NCBI GenBank assembly: GCA_036567965.1
Contig: DATCTN010000025.1
Coordinates: forward strand, 62,001 to 126,000
Length of the DNA: 64,000 bases
DNA from: Candidatus Kryptoniota bacterium
GTDB lineage: Bacteria; Bacteroidota; Ignavibacteria; Kryptoniales; JAKASW01
Direction: 5' to 3'
The position numbers were made by a program, and so were the translations under genes. The notes under the pieces are model-generated. The model saw only the letters and a program-made list of their open reading frames with translations, made no database searches and was not told the origin of the DNA. Every line of letters starts with the position of its first letter. Within the stretch, counting starts at the first letter, position 1. Positions 34,697 to 45,000 of the stretch are shown here, piece after piece.

Positions 34697-35761
34697 TCAA
34701 TGCAACTTTTCCAAAGCCTTCTTCGACTCCTCGAGGTCCGGGTTAAGCTCCAGGGATTTCCTGTAAGCCGCGCGCGCGGAGTCGACCTTCCCGAGTTTTT
34801 CATATATCATCCCTATACGCCAGTAGCAATATTCGGGTGCAGGGGCGTTCTTCACATCATGAGCATTGAGAGCTTTTTCAAAGCATGCGACCCCTTTATC
34901 CAAGTCGGTTCCTGAGAGAAGGTCCACTTTCCCCAGCTGATAGTACACGGGATAGTTCTGCGGATCTCTCTTGAGTGCGCTGTCAAACATCTGGCGAGCA
35001 TTTGTGAAGTCATTTTTCTGGGTATAATACAGTCCGGCCTGGTAATAGACGTCAGACTTATTGTCGACCGCTGCCACGGCTTTGGTGAATACGTCGTCGG
35101 CTTTTGTCCGGTCATTCTCGTCGATGTAAAAAATCCAGAGAGCTCTATACGCTAATGGTTTTTTCGCATCTATGGAGATTGCCTTACGATAGCACTCTTC
35201 CTGTTGAGCTTTCTCCTTCTGGTATTCGTGAACCCTCGCTTCGGCAAGATATCCTGAGTACGTATCATAGCTTTTGATCGTGTCCGATTGCGCCGCGGCT
35301 TTCTCCACGCTTCCACCGATGATTCCGGGTGCCTGAAGATAATACTCCACAAGACTCATTCTCGCATCTGTATATTTAGGATCGAGACTTACCGCAATGA
35401 GCCACTGCTCCTTACAGTTTGAGGCGGCACCGAACTTACTGAAAATCCCCGCACGCTGTGCCTTGACGCCGTAAGCATCGCCGAGCATAAAATGGTATTT
35501 CGCGACTGCCCCGTTGAGGCTAATCGCTTTATCCAGGTAATCAATTGCAGCGTCGTAGTCGCTCCCCATAACGAGACTGCCGAGATAGTAATACACTTCT
35601 GCATTCTGAGGATTTTCCTTTGCCGCCTCCAGGAAAAGAGATTTCGATTGTGCAAATCTCCCTTCATTGTAGAGACGTACCGCTTCGTCGAATTTCGTTT
35701 GTCCCGGCGCGTCGATTGAAAGAATCGGAGTCAGAAGTGCAATAACCAATAATGTCTTCAT
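34697..35761 (-). CDS. periplasmic TPR-repeat protein
   Basis: AGGAGGGG precedes the ATG. The 354-residue product has a signal peptide (MKTLLVIALLTPILSIDAPGQ) and then about nine tetratricopeptide repeats (FDEAVRLYNEGRFAQSKSLF, AEVYYYLGSLVMGSDYDAAI, SDVYYQAGLYYTQKNDFTNA, YPVYYQLGKVDLLSGTDL). It is a helical scaffold with no enzymatic motif. It is transcribed toward the SET gene (gap 177 bases), and its role is unknown. Confidence 0.85.
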   Translation of the reverse strand: MKTLLVIALLTPILSIDAPGQTKFDEAVRLYNEGRFAQSKSLFLEAAKENPQNAEVYYYLGSLVMGSDYDAAIDYLDKAISLNGAVAKYHFMLGDAYGVKAQRAGIFSKFGAASNCKEQWLIAVSLDPKYTDARMSLVEYYLQAPGIIGGSVEKAAAQSDTIKSYDTYSGYLAEARVHEYQKEKAQQEECYRKAISIDAKKPLAYRALWIFYIDENDRTKADDVFTKAVAAVDNKSDVYYQAGLYYTQKNDFTNARQMFDSALKRDPQNYPVYYQLGKVDLLSGTDLDKGVACFEKALNAHDVKNAPAPEYCYWRIGMIYEKLGKVDSARAAYRKSLELNPDLEESKKALEKLH

Positions 35762-36157
35762 CGTAAGCCCCCTCCTGAAGTAGAATCGCGAGCAACAGTC
35801 GATGTATAATGATCCTGAAATCGGTTGATTATTTCATTTCCGTCCGCTGTCGTGCATCCGTGAAATCACATTGGGGTCCTCTGTCCTCAACATTAGATAA
35901 GGGTCCAAAATGGATTTGTGAGGAAGTTTTTTCAATTTCAATTTTCCTCGTTTCTTGGGATGATTTCTAATAAGGTCGCATTCTACTGTGAATATTCCTA
36001 AGGTTGATCGTTGCTCGAATCGAATTTAGCGGAATGGAAGATCAAGAAACCGGGCGGGACAACTTATTACAGAACTTAAGTGTAGGATATCGCTCTGTAT
36101 TTTCAATCTTACCGGAACTTGAAACAAGCGGATTTGTTCTTATAAGAAATCGGGTAT
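35762..36157. other. divergent intergenic stretch
   Basis: It separates the TPR gene (minus) from the outer-membrane protein gene (plus) and must hold both promoters. No gene, hairpin or repeat was recognised. Confidence 0.5.
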
Positions 36158-37072
36158 ATGATGAACAAACTCGGAAGCTTTGTTACCTGTTTGATAGTAG
36201 CGGCATTCTTCTTACCTGCCACAGTCTTCAGCTGTGCATGTGGATGCAGTGTCTTTTCAGTTGGTGCAAGATGGATGATGCCCATTTCAGCAGGATATCG
36301 GATTTCTCTTATGTATGATTTCATGGATCAGGGTAAAGACTGGAGCAACTGGCATGGTGCATCAGCGGACTTAAATGACGACAAGGAAATAAGAACGAGC
36401 TTCTATACTCTCGGGGTACAGGACATGATAACCAGAGACTGGGGAGTCATGATAGAAGCACCATTATGGGACAGATATTTCAAAACCAAAGAGGATGGCG
36501 GGGGCGCGGCTGGTGTAGACCATGAAGCATTTGGTGACACACGAGTCATGGGAATGTACACCGGTTTGTCTGAAGATATGTCAACCGGAATACAATTTGG
36601 CTTGAAGCTCCCGACCGGGCCATTCAACCAGTCGCTAATGGACAGAGATACGCAAATCGGAAGTGGAACGACAGATTTGCTTCTTGGCGGGTATCAAATG
36701 GGCCAGGAAGACAACTGGGGATGGTATGCACAGGCGCTCTGGCAACACTCGTTTGACGCGCGTGATGGTTATCGCCCCGGCGATAGTTTTGATTTTAGCA
36801 TAGGGGCTCACTATGACAATCTGCTGGAGACATATAGGATTGTCCCGATGCTCCAACTCATTGCTTCGTTCCGCGACATTGACAGCGGAGTCAACTCGGA
36901 CCCAAGCAATACAGGATACGATAGACTCTACCTGGCGCCAAGCGTTCAAGTCAATTTAAGTCAGATGGTCAATCTGTACGGAGAATTGAAAATTCCAGTA
37001 GTCACTCATGTTCGGGGATATCAGCTTATTTCGCCGGCGCTCTTTAGTGCGGTAGCAAGCTTCAGCTTTTAA
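36158..37072 (+). CDS. outer-membrane beta-barrel protein with N-terminal CxCGC motif
   Basis: The 304-residue protein has a signal peptide ending TVFS followed at once by CACGCSVFSVGARWM, a cysteine motif seen in a family of putative transporter/porin-like outer-membrane proteins. The rest alternates hydrophobic and polar residues in amphipathic strands (SFYTLGVQDMITRDWGVMIEAPLW, STGIQFGLKLPTGPFN, LYGELKIPVV) and ends in Phe (AVASFSF), as expected of a barrel inserted by BamA. The cysteines may bind metal or form disulfides at the periplasmic face. It stands alone on the plus strand; ATG 36161 is an equally possible start. Function is not established. Confidence 0.78.
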   Translation: MMNKLGSFVTCLIVAAFFLPATVFSCACGCSVFSVGARWMMPISAGYRISLMYDFMDQGKDWSNWHGASADLNDDKEIRTSFYTLGVQDMITRDWGVMIEAPLWDRYFKTKEDGGGAAGVDHEAFGDTRVMGMYTGLSEDMSTGIQFGLKLPTGPFNQSLMDRDTQIGSGTTDLLLGGYQMGQEDNWGWYAQALWQHSFDARDGYRPGDSFDFSIGAHYDNLLETYRIVPMLQLIASFRDIDSGVNSDPSNTGYDRLYLAPSVQVNLSQMVNLYGELKIPVVTHVRGYQLISPALFSAVASFSF

Positions 37073-37248
37073 AATAAAACCTATCGCTCTCTCACAACTC
37101 CCGTTAGAGACGTTCTGAACCGCGTGACCGGACTCATGCGCGTTGTGATTCCTGTAAAGTGAATTTCTGCGTGCGGATTTCATGCTCAACAATGGCGGAC
37201 AATTTTGGGGGCGTGTCATTCGATGACGGAGTGGAAGCTGACGATCCG

Positions 37249-37843
37249 TTACAGCTTCAGTCGCAGGCCTAATTCCGCGGTCATGCCGTAGAACTCCTCG
37301 GCACTCGGGAAATTTGCGCCCTGATTGATCTGTGTGTCGCGGGCGCCATTCAAATTGTTGAAGTCAAGGTACACCTGGATCCCGTACCATGGAAGGTCTT
37401 GTTTGACAGAAGCGTCCCAGCGATTCGGCGGCATTCGCGTCAGGGAGCTCCTGTATTTTTGCGGCTGATACAACACTTGTGATTTGCATGGCTGACAGCT
37501 GTTGGTTTATAGCCGCATTTTGCCCGCTTGCCTGTGCGGTGACAACCACTTCTTTTCCACGAAGTGCTGCTGCCGTCAGCTTAATTTCGAGCCCGGTAGG
37601 AATATCCGGACCAACACGAACTTGCATCTCTTCCGTCTGATAACCGACGTAAGTAATTCGAACTGTGTAAGAACTCGGCGGAACGTCCCGGATTACAAAC
37701 CTGCCGTCAAGATCAGTCGCTGCTCCCATGCTGGTCCCCTCAAGCATCACAGTCGCTCCCGGCAAAGGCTCATCGGTCGTCGCGTCTCTTACGGACCCTT
37801 CAATTCCGGAGCCGCCGGCTCGAGTCGGGTCATGTCTCGACAT
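37249..37843 (-). pseudogene. TonB-dependent receptor remnant: N-terminal domain fused out of frame to the last beta-strands
   Basis: The frame 37364-37843 encodes the carboxypeptidase-regulatory-like domain and plug start (GIEGSVRDATTDEPLPGATV, GTSMGAATDLDGRF, NAAINQQLSAMQ, QELPDANAAESLGR), closely matching residues about 30-165 of the receptor at 42060-45065. The overlapping frame 37249-37476 encodes RWDASVKQDLPWYGIQVYLDFNN to ELGLRLKL, matching that receptor's last 58 residues. About 785 residues of plug and barrel are missing at a junction near 37415-37430, where CGCTGGGAC codes for both S-L-G-R and R-W-D in the two frames. The signal peptide is also lost. No functional receptor can be made. 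Confidence 0.9.
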
Positions 37844-37908
37844 GAAATCGGAATCCCGAAGACAATGCAGATACTCTCAAGAGGATTCTGATGCCGGGAG
37901 AGATCTCC

Positions 37909-38190
37909 TCAAGGCTGAAGATGGTGAGGCGTGCCGGTCCATGGAAACGGCATTGCGGATTCTATTTCATCCCGGAATGAATCACAACAGACTTTTCGGA
38001 TCTCCCATTCAAGTGGATGTTTCGCGAGATTCATCTCGATCGTCGCGTTTGCCTCTTGCCCGTGAAGCGGACAGGCGACTGCAGCAAATGCAGGTCGAAC
38101 GATATTGATCATCCTCTCGCACAAATAAGCTTTCGGATCGGTGTTTAAGTCAACGCTTCTTTCCCCGTCTCTGAACTCATAAGCAATCAT
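37909..38190 (-). CDS. small cytoplasmic Cys-containing protein, function unknown
   Basis: The 93-residue frame starts at ATG 38190, ten bases after AAGGAG; a GTG at 38196 is an alternative. The sequence MIAYEFRDGERSVDLNTD... contains AVACPLHGQEANATI and KVCCDSFRDEI, a spacing of cysteines and histidine (CxxH...CC) that could bind a metal. No signal or membrane helix. It lies just upstream of the TonB-receptor remnant on the same strand. The family was not recognised, but the ribosome site and non-random composition favour a real gene. Confidence 0.55.
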   Translation of the reverse strand: MIAYEFRDGERSVDLNTDPKAYLCERMINIVRPAFAAVACPLHGQEANATIEMNLAKHPLEWEIRKVCCDSFRDEIESAMPFPWTGTPHHLQP

Positions 38191-38657
38191 AATCACTTTA
38201 CTCCTTGACACAATTTTCTGAATGCGACTTTTCTGAGGAGTGTTATCGAACTAAAGTGTGCGGGTTACATTTTCGATTTCAAACGACATTTTCAATCTGC
38301 CATAAAGACCGGCTCCACTTATTCGATCCTTCTCAGACAACCCAATGACAGGATCAACTTAACACTCTTCGGAAAACGAACAATCTTTTTTGAGGTTAAA
38401 TTTCTGTTAAAGAATGCCCACTCGTAGGTATCGAATTAGAAAGGTGAGCCAGAAATCTGACTTGTAAGGAATATCAGTCTTCTCAATTCGCTGTTATTAG
38501 CCGAACTGATACTCGATTGTTAGTTCATTCCTTCGTCGGGTGGCTCATTTGATTTTCTGTTGAATGCTCCTGCTACCCACAGCGTATAAAAAACGACAAT
38601 CAAATCACTTCCGGATTGAGTTGAGAAGCCGCCATACGGATACCACTCTTGCGAAGG
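38191..38657. other. intergenic stretch without recognised features
   Basis: AT-rich sequence between galK (ends 38658, minus) and the small Cys protein (starts 38190, minus). No gene, strong hairpin or operator palindrome was seen. Confidence 0.5.
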
Positions 38658-39833
38658 TCAATCGGGAACTACGTCGGTGCCGGGCATCAGATCGCATTCA
38701 TACACCTGGGGCAACTTACCCGTTTTCTCGAGGTAAGCCTCCTTGATCTTTCCATTGAAATCTTCCAGCGAGTCGCGTTCCACAAGGTTCAGCGTACATC
38801 CGCCGAATCCTCCGCCCATCATTCTAGCGCCGAGAACACCATCGATCTTCGATGCCGCTTCGACAAGCAAGTCGAGCTCTCTGCAGCTTACTTCGTATTT
38901 GTCCCTCAAGCCCTGATGGGAGAGATATAGGAATTCTCCGAACCGGGCATAATCGTTCTGCTCGAGACATTTGCAGGCGGAATCGACACGGGAGTTTTCT
39001 TCGACCACGTAGCTGCACCGGTTAAACACGATATCACCCAATTCGTCCCTGTGTTCCCGCAGCATTTCAAGTCCTACGTCACGAAGGCTCTGAACCCGCG
39101 GATCATATTTCCTCACAATCTTCACCCCTGTCTCGCACTGTTGTCTTCTCGGATTATACTCGGAAGACGCGAGACTGTGCTTTACGCCTGTATCGCACAG
39201 GACGAATCTCAGGTCCTTCCTCACGAACGGGACGTATTCGTAATCAAGACTCCTGCAATCGAGATGCAGCGCCGATTCCCCTTTGCTCATGAGATTCGCA
39301 AATTGATCCATGATCCCGCATCTTACGCCGACAAAATCATTCTCGGAGCGCTGGGCTATTCTGGCAAGCTCGGCGCGTTCTATGCCAAGGTTGAAAATAC
39401 TGTTCATAGCAAACGCCAGCCCCGATTCCACTGCAGCGGAGGATGACAATCCAGAACCTATCGGGATATCTCCGGCATACACACATTTGAATCCGGTGAC
39501 TGGATATCCGGCTTTGCCAAGTTCAGCTACTACCCCGATGAGGTAGTTCGCCCATGCCTTCTCTGATCTTGCGGGACTGCGCGATTCAAAACGATAATTA
39601 TCTTTGAAATCCAGTGAGGTCACCGTCACTTCGAAGCCGTTCCCCGGTGCCACGGCAAGATAAATGGCCCGGCCTATCGCTGACGGAAGAACAAACCCTT
39701 CATTATAATCAGTGTGTTCGCCGATCAGATTGATCCGGCCCGGTGACCTGACTATGATCATCCTCTCATTGTTACCGTACAATCGTACGAATTCTCTCCT
39801 TAGTAAGTCGACGATTGATGAATTTGACTCCAA
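38658..39833 (-). CDS. galK: galactokinase
   Basis: The enzyme phosphorylates alpha-D-galactose at C1 with ATP, the entry step of the Leloir pathway. The 391-residue protein has all GHMP-kinase motifs: the galactokinase signature GRINLIGEHTDYNEGFVLP, the ATP-binding PIGSGLSSSAAVE, the GIMDQFANLMS segment with catalytic Asp, and motif 3 ARMMGGGFGGCTLNLV. Length is normal. It lies on the same strand as the T9SS beta-helix protein and TonB receptor genes and fits with the GH53 galactanase at 46368 as the cytoplasmic end of galactan use. No galT or galE is in the window. Confidence 0.96.
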   Translation of the reverse strand: MESNSSIVDLLRREFVRLYGNNERMIIVRSPGRINLIGEHTDYNEGFVLPSAIGRAIYLAVAPGNGFEVTVTSLDFKDNYRFESRSPARSEKAWANYLIGVVAELGKAGYPVTGFKCVYAGDIPIGSGLSSSAAVESGLAFAMNSIFNLGIERAELARIAQRSENDFVGVRCGIMDQFANLMSKGESALHLDCRSLDYEYVPFVRKDLRFVLCDTGVKHSLASSEYNPRRQQCETGVKIVRKYDPRVQSLRDVGLEMLREHRDELGDIVFNRCSYVVEENSRVDSACKCLEQNDYARFGEFLYLSHQGLRDKYEVSCRELDLLVEAASKIDGVLGARMMGGGFGGCTLNLVERDSLEDFNGKIKEAYLEKTGKLPQVYECDLMPGTDVVPD

Positions 39834-40167
39834 AATTAATCGCTCCGATTTAGATTGAACAGCCTTTCGGCTTTTTATCTCAATTATGTTTGGAATGCAC
39901 CTTCGTGATCCCCAACAGGTTTTTATTTTCCTGACGCTTACGGGGGCGTCTTACATCTCACGCTTCTCATTCCGAATGCAGATCTTCATTCGATACAGAG
40001 GGAGATCCTCGATTTCATAGAGTGTTTCGATACTCAGCTCGGATGCCGGAGAGAAATTTCAAGCGCGCTACCGAGCCGCATGAAACATTTTGACGGACAT
40101 CGGGAACCGCCTGCAGCCGGGGAAGGGCTGCAGGCAGGATCCGTCACTCCAGAAGGAGAAGAACCCG
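39834..40167. other. intergenic stretch with strong hairpin
   Basis: It lies between galK (start 39833) and the T9SS beta-helix protein (end 40168), both minus. The hairpin at 40109-40135 is the only recognisable element; the remainder probably holds the galK promoter. Confidence 0.5.
40109..40135 (-). terminator. strong 10-bp hairpin downstream of T9SS beta-helix gene
   Basis: GCCTGCAGCC (40109-40118) pairs perfectly with GGCTGCAGGC (40126-40135) around a 7-base loop, 32 bases past the stop codon at 40168. No T-run follows on the minus strand, so termination may be Rho-dependent or the hairpin may stabilise the mRNA end. Confidence 0.5.
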
Positions 40168-41883
40168 TTACTTAAGAAGAAGCATCTTCCTCGTAATCGA
40201 ATTAGTCCCTTGTCGAAGGGTATAGAAGTAAACTCCGCTGGCGAATTTATCCAAGCTGACATTGTAGACGTATTCACCAGCTACTCTATTACCCTGGTCA
40301 ACCACTTGCACAACCTGTCCAAGCACGTTGTAAATAGTCAGACTCATCGCTCCCGAATGAGTCAGGCTGACTTTAATTGTCGTGGTCGGGTTGAAGGGAT
40401 TTGGAAAATTCTGACTCAAGTCGAACTGTGTAGGTATTACGTTGGGGATCTGACGCACCGCCAACTCCTCGGGGAACCAATTCAAGTCACCCAGGTGCTT
40501 ACCATCAGAGCCCGTGAGCGAACCTGAGTATCTCAGATTCTCAGGTACAGGGTAGCCCTGAGTCGTCGCCCAATTGCTCGCCACGCCAGGCCAATCCCCC
40601 GTTAGTGACGGTGGATTATAGAGAGAGTACACATAGGGGCGTATTCCCTGGCCCGTTCCGCCGTTATTCCAACACGTATCAACAAATGCAACCATTTTCC
40701 CTGCTGCCAGAGTCACCAGTGCGGAATTGAATCCCGGGTCGACACTATCGTTGTTTGCGACATTGATGTTGGGCCACGCTGTCGTGTTCGTAAGCATGCC
40801 AGGCTGAGTGTTTATGAATGTTGGCCAATGGAGGCTGTCGCTCGCCCAAGCACCGCCTTTATATTGCATCCAATTGTTCACTATTTGTTGTGGCCAGAAG
40901 TAGGCATTGTTTGTGATCGTGATGTGCCTGGCAGCTTCCGTCAAGTCGTAAGGAGATCCCACCAGCGAACGCAGCGAGTCTATCGGGATTAGCGAAGATC
41001 CCCAACTGCCGGGAGTATTGTTGTACCATGACGCAGGGTAGGCTGTCGAGGAAACGCTGAAGAATATGTTGTTCTTTATTACTGTGTTGGTCATTTGGTA
41101 CAAATCAAAGGCTCCTCCCTCTCCCGAAATGAAAATAGTGTTGTGCTCGAAATCCAGATATGCACAACCGTACCCTGATGAACCCAGGACGTAACCACCC
41201 GTTAGAAAGAAAGTGTTGTTCTTGAATATCGCAGTATCGCACGGGTATGTTCCCGGATCCACCCACGCAAAGCCCGGATTCTGCGGATTATCATCCTGGT
41301 TATTCCTGAACTCGCAATTGGTGACATAAAAGCTCTCATGATCATGGTTATACGTATCAAAAAGGTTAGGAGTACCGGCGCCGGAAATATTCTCAAGGAT
41401 ACAGCGGTCAAAAATATAAACATCGCTGTCACCGGCCGGAAGAACAAACCGGCCTGTAAAAGCTACGCTGTCGGTACGCGTACCTAAGAAGTATAAACCC
41501 TTCAGTGTGAGAGTATCATTTCCCTGTGGATTGAAAAAATATCCAATCGACGAGTTGTCCTCAGCAATCGACGGCGCGACTACAGGAGGGTGTCCCGTAG
41601 TTGGGTTGATGTAGCCAACGATAGTGACACTCCCTTTCGCTGATACAGGCGCAGTCATGTAATAAACGGTGTCCAGAGCGCCGGTTGGCTTCAACAGAAA
41701 GACGGTATTAGGTTTGACCAACCCCGACGCAACCGTATCAGCGTTTATGAAATTGTTGAGGTTGCCCGGAGGCAATGCCGATACGATGACAGTATCAGCG
41801 CCTTGGGCGGCAAACGATGCCGATGGCACTGTTGCAAGTGACACAACAGCGATCAAAAGCAACGAGATGATAGCTGATTTCAT
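40168..41883 (-). CDS. secreted right-handed beta-helix-like protein with T9SS sorting domain
   Basis: The 571-residue protein has a signal peptide (IISLLLIAVVSLATVPSASFA), a body with solenoid-like repeats typical of pectate-lyase-fold proteins (LTLKGLYFLG, IFDRCILENISG, FYVTNCEFRNN, AIFKNNTFFLTGG, LDFEHNTIFISG, VIKNNIFF), a linker near 460, and a type IX sorting domain from about 487 (DLSQNFPNPFNPTTTI, IYNVLGQVV, ASGVYFYTLRQG, ITRKMLLLK). It is predicted to be exported and fixed to the cell surface. No catalytic residues can be named; binding or lyase activity on a pectin-related or galactan side chain would fit the neighbours galK, TonB receptor and GH53. Confidence 0.85.
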   Translation of the reverse strand: MKSAIISLLLIAVVSLATVPSASFAAQGADTVIVSALPPGNLNNFINADTVASGLVKPNTVFLLKPTGALDTVYYMTAPVSAKGSVTIVGYINPTTGHPPVVAPSIAEDNSSIGYFFNPQGNDTLTLKGLYFLGTRTDSVAFTGRFVLPAGDSDVYIFDRCILENISGAGTPNLFDTYNHDHESFYVTNCEFRNNQDDNPQNPGFAWVDPGTYPCDTAIFKNNTFFLTGGYVLGSSGYGCAYLDFEHNTIFISGEGGAFDLYQMTNTVIKNNIFFSVSSTAYPASWYNNTPGSWGSSLIPIDSLRSLVGSPYDLTEAARHITITNNAYFWPQQIVNNWMQYKGGAWASDSLHWPTFINTQPGMLTNTTAWPNINVANNDSVDPGFNSALVTLAAGKMVAFVDTCWNNGGTGQGIRPYVYSLYNPPSLTGDWPGVASNWATTQGYPVPENLRYSGSLTGSDGKHLGDLNWFPEELAVRQIPNVIPTQFDLSQNFPNPFNPTTTIKVSLTHSGAMSLTIYNVLGQVVQVVDQGNRVAGEYVYNVSLDKFASGVYFYTLRQGTNSITRKMLLLK

Positions 41884-42021
41884 GATAAGTCATCCTTTCT
41901 TTTGTTGGTTATATTTCGGGAATAAAATTCGGCGACAATTTTTGATCACATGATAATCGGACTTGTTTCGGAGCTTGCGTTCTGACGGCGACGAAACATT
42001 CACGTACACGCTCCTCTCATA

Positions 42022-42047
42022 AAACCCCTCTCGCATTTTCGGGGTTT
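42022..42047 (-). terminator. Rho-independent terminator of TonB receptor gene
   Basis: AAACCCC (42022-42028) and GGGGTTT (42041-42047) form a stem followed on the minus strand by a short T-run (TTTTATG), 13 bases beyond the receptor stop codon. Confidence 0.7.
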
Positions 42048-42059
42048 GCCTTTGGTGAG

Positions 42060-45000
42060 TCATTGCAGTGTCCAACGGAGACCTAAATCTGCCGAAAGTC
42101 CATAATCAGACTCTGACGTTGGAAAACCGGAGCCTCTGACTAAGTAGTTATCGTTTGCACTGTTCAGATTGTTGATGTCAAAAAATAATTGGGTACCGAA
42201 CCATGGCAAACCTTGTTTCACCGCGAGGTCCCACCGTACGTAGTTTGCTTTGTCGGAACGAAGCGCGTTATAGAAGTTCGTACCATTATATACTTCTGAC
42301 TGGTATATCATGGAGGTTAAAATGGAAAATTGGCCGTAATCATATCCAAGCGAAAGGTTAACAACATCATTTGGCTGCTGGATGAGTCTATCGTTGTAAG
42401 AGGAATCTATGTGTACTGTCGGAAAAGGATAGACCGGCGAATGCTGTGTGACGTTGTAAGGGTATGTCGCTTTAGAAAATATGTGGGTGTAATTGACGTT
42501 CAGAACCAGTCCGCTCAAAAGACCGGGTAAATACCAGAAATGCGTCTGCCACTCGGATTCAATTCCCCAGACATTAACCGGGAACGGACTGTTGATATAA
42601 GTAGAGAGCGAAAATGTTTTTGTAGTACTGGGAACCCCCGGATATTTTGAAGGATCGGTTATGTACGTGCCCTGACCGAAGATCAAATCATCGATACGCT
42701 TCAGAAAGGGACTGACCGCAAGTAATCCGACAGTGTTGTCGTATACCGCCACCCGGACATCGTAGTTATGTGAATACGCGGGTTTTAATGCATAATTATT
42801 CCAGACCACATAGTGACCACTGTTGCTCGCGACATCCTCTCTCGGCACGATCTGGCTGAAATCCGGATACGCGAGTGTGGTAGTATACGAGCCACGGAAA
42901 CTCAGCCAGAGAAACGGATCATACTTCAGACTAACGTCCGGCAGCAAGTATCCATGGTATTCATCTTTTGTTACCCAGGTGTGGGGCAGCGAGCTCGGAT
43001 ACGGATTGGTGGCATCCGCATCTCCAATAAACTGAGCGGCGGTATAGGTGGTCTTAAGTCCCTGATACCGAACACCGGTGATCATGGCTAACTCGGCACC
43101 GAGATTAATAGTTGCCATCAGATACTCAGCGCTCCTGAATTCGTTTCCAGTGTAGTCACTCGCGAGACTTCCGTACACGTCGGGAACATAGTCAGGAACC
43201 GTTTCCGGCTGGGCCGTTTGCTGACCAAGGGTTTTTAATTCGTCGATGATCGTACCGATCGTGCCCGCAGTTACTCCGGAATACATTCCATAGTCGCCGT
43301 TAAGGAATTTTCCAAAATTCATATTTGGATCGTAGAATCCAAGAATCGAGAAGTTTCTGGCGCCGGTAGAATCAAGATTATACGGCGGTTTTGTCAGCCA
43401 TGGGAGAGCCTGAACAAGTTGTAATCGGCGTCCGGTGGCATAGCCACCATACAAGCTCCCGTAACCGTCGTCAAAATTGTAATATCGGGTGGTGTATTTA
43501 TATTGCCCTCCGCCCTTCAGCATCACAGAGACTTCGTCCGATAGATTGAAACTCCTCTCCAGGTCAATCGAGCCCTGAATATCGTTCTGCTTGTTGTAGC
43601 TTCTCCATGTCGCGTTGCCCTGCCAGAACATATTATTCAGGTTTATCATGTTTTGAGCAGCTTTGGAGATCTGCAAAGGGTTTTCATAATTCGGTATGCC
43701 GCCTGTCCCTGCTGAGAGCTGCTGAAATACCAGCCTCCAACCGTTAGGAGTAAAATTATCCGAGTACGAATTAGAAAGCTTCATACTCACGTTGATCGTA
43801 CTTACAGTCTGCTGATAGTGCAAAATATTTGTCATGACATTGAGATCATTGGTTGACCTCTGTGTTCCGAATAGTATATCATTGCCGTAGTTCGCGAGAT
43901 CGTAAGTTTCATCGTGGGATTCGTTGGTCATCGTACCGTGACTTAGCAAATTCACGAGAGATATCTTGCCGTTTGGCAATCTGTAATCCAATGTTAGTGT
44001 TCCATCATATCGCTGCTCTAGTGTCGGGTCGAAAGAGAGATTCAGGCTGCCGAGGACTATTGAGTCGGGCTTGTCCTGTTTGTCGGGTTGATAGTATGAT
44101 CCTCCCAGTTCGTTCGAAGTGAGGTTCTGCCTTTGCGCAATTCCTTGTACAAATATTCCCAAACGGTCGTCGAAGAACCTCTTCTCTATGCTCGCGACAA
44201 ACTTGTAATCGTTATATGTACCCATAAGATTATTATACGCCCCTTGGGCAAGGAGAGTAACCGAAGGCGCACCGGAATGTGTTCCTTTTGCTTCCCTGAT
44301 GTCAAAGTTCACTGTACCACCAAGAACAGCGGCATCCATATCAGGTGTAACTGTTTTGTAGACTTCAATTCCTTCCAGCGAGCTTGACGAGATCATACTT
44401 ACATCCACCGCGCGGCCACCAGGACTGTTAGTAGGAGCAGCGTAAGCACCGCTGGCAGAAATGCTGCCAGCATCGTTTGATGGTATCGGTATACCATCGA
44501 CCGTTATCATATTGTATTGAGGTTGAAGTCCGCGGATCACTATCTGCGTGGCTTCGCCTCCATTTCTGACAAGTGAAATGCCCGGCAGCCTTCCGACGGA
44601 TTCCGCCGCGTTTGCATCAGGAAGCTCTTGTATACGCGCCGCAGAGACAACATTTACCACATTGCTGGAGGTCAATTGTTGATTGATCGCAGCATTTTGA
44701 CCGCTCGCCTGGGCTGCGACAACTACTTCTTTTGCGGTGACACCCACCGCCACCAGCTGTATATTTTTTTCAAGCTGCTGATCTTCTTTTAACTCTATTT
44801 TTATCATCTGCGTGTTACAGCCGATGTATGACGCCTGTAAGGTGTAAGAACCCGCCGGAACATTTGATATTGTATACTTCCCCTCCAGGTCTGTAGCTGC
44901 CCCCATCGAAGTTCCAACAAGTTGAACGGTGGCACCGGGAAGGGCATCGCCGGTACTCGCGTCGGTAACCTTGCCTGTAATCCTGCCGGTGGCGCCCCAC

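Noticed and set aside
36004-36318. Plus-strand frame of 104 codons overlapping the outer-membrane protein start
   Set aside because: It runs through the signal-peptide codons of the better-supported gene in another frame.
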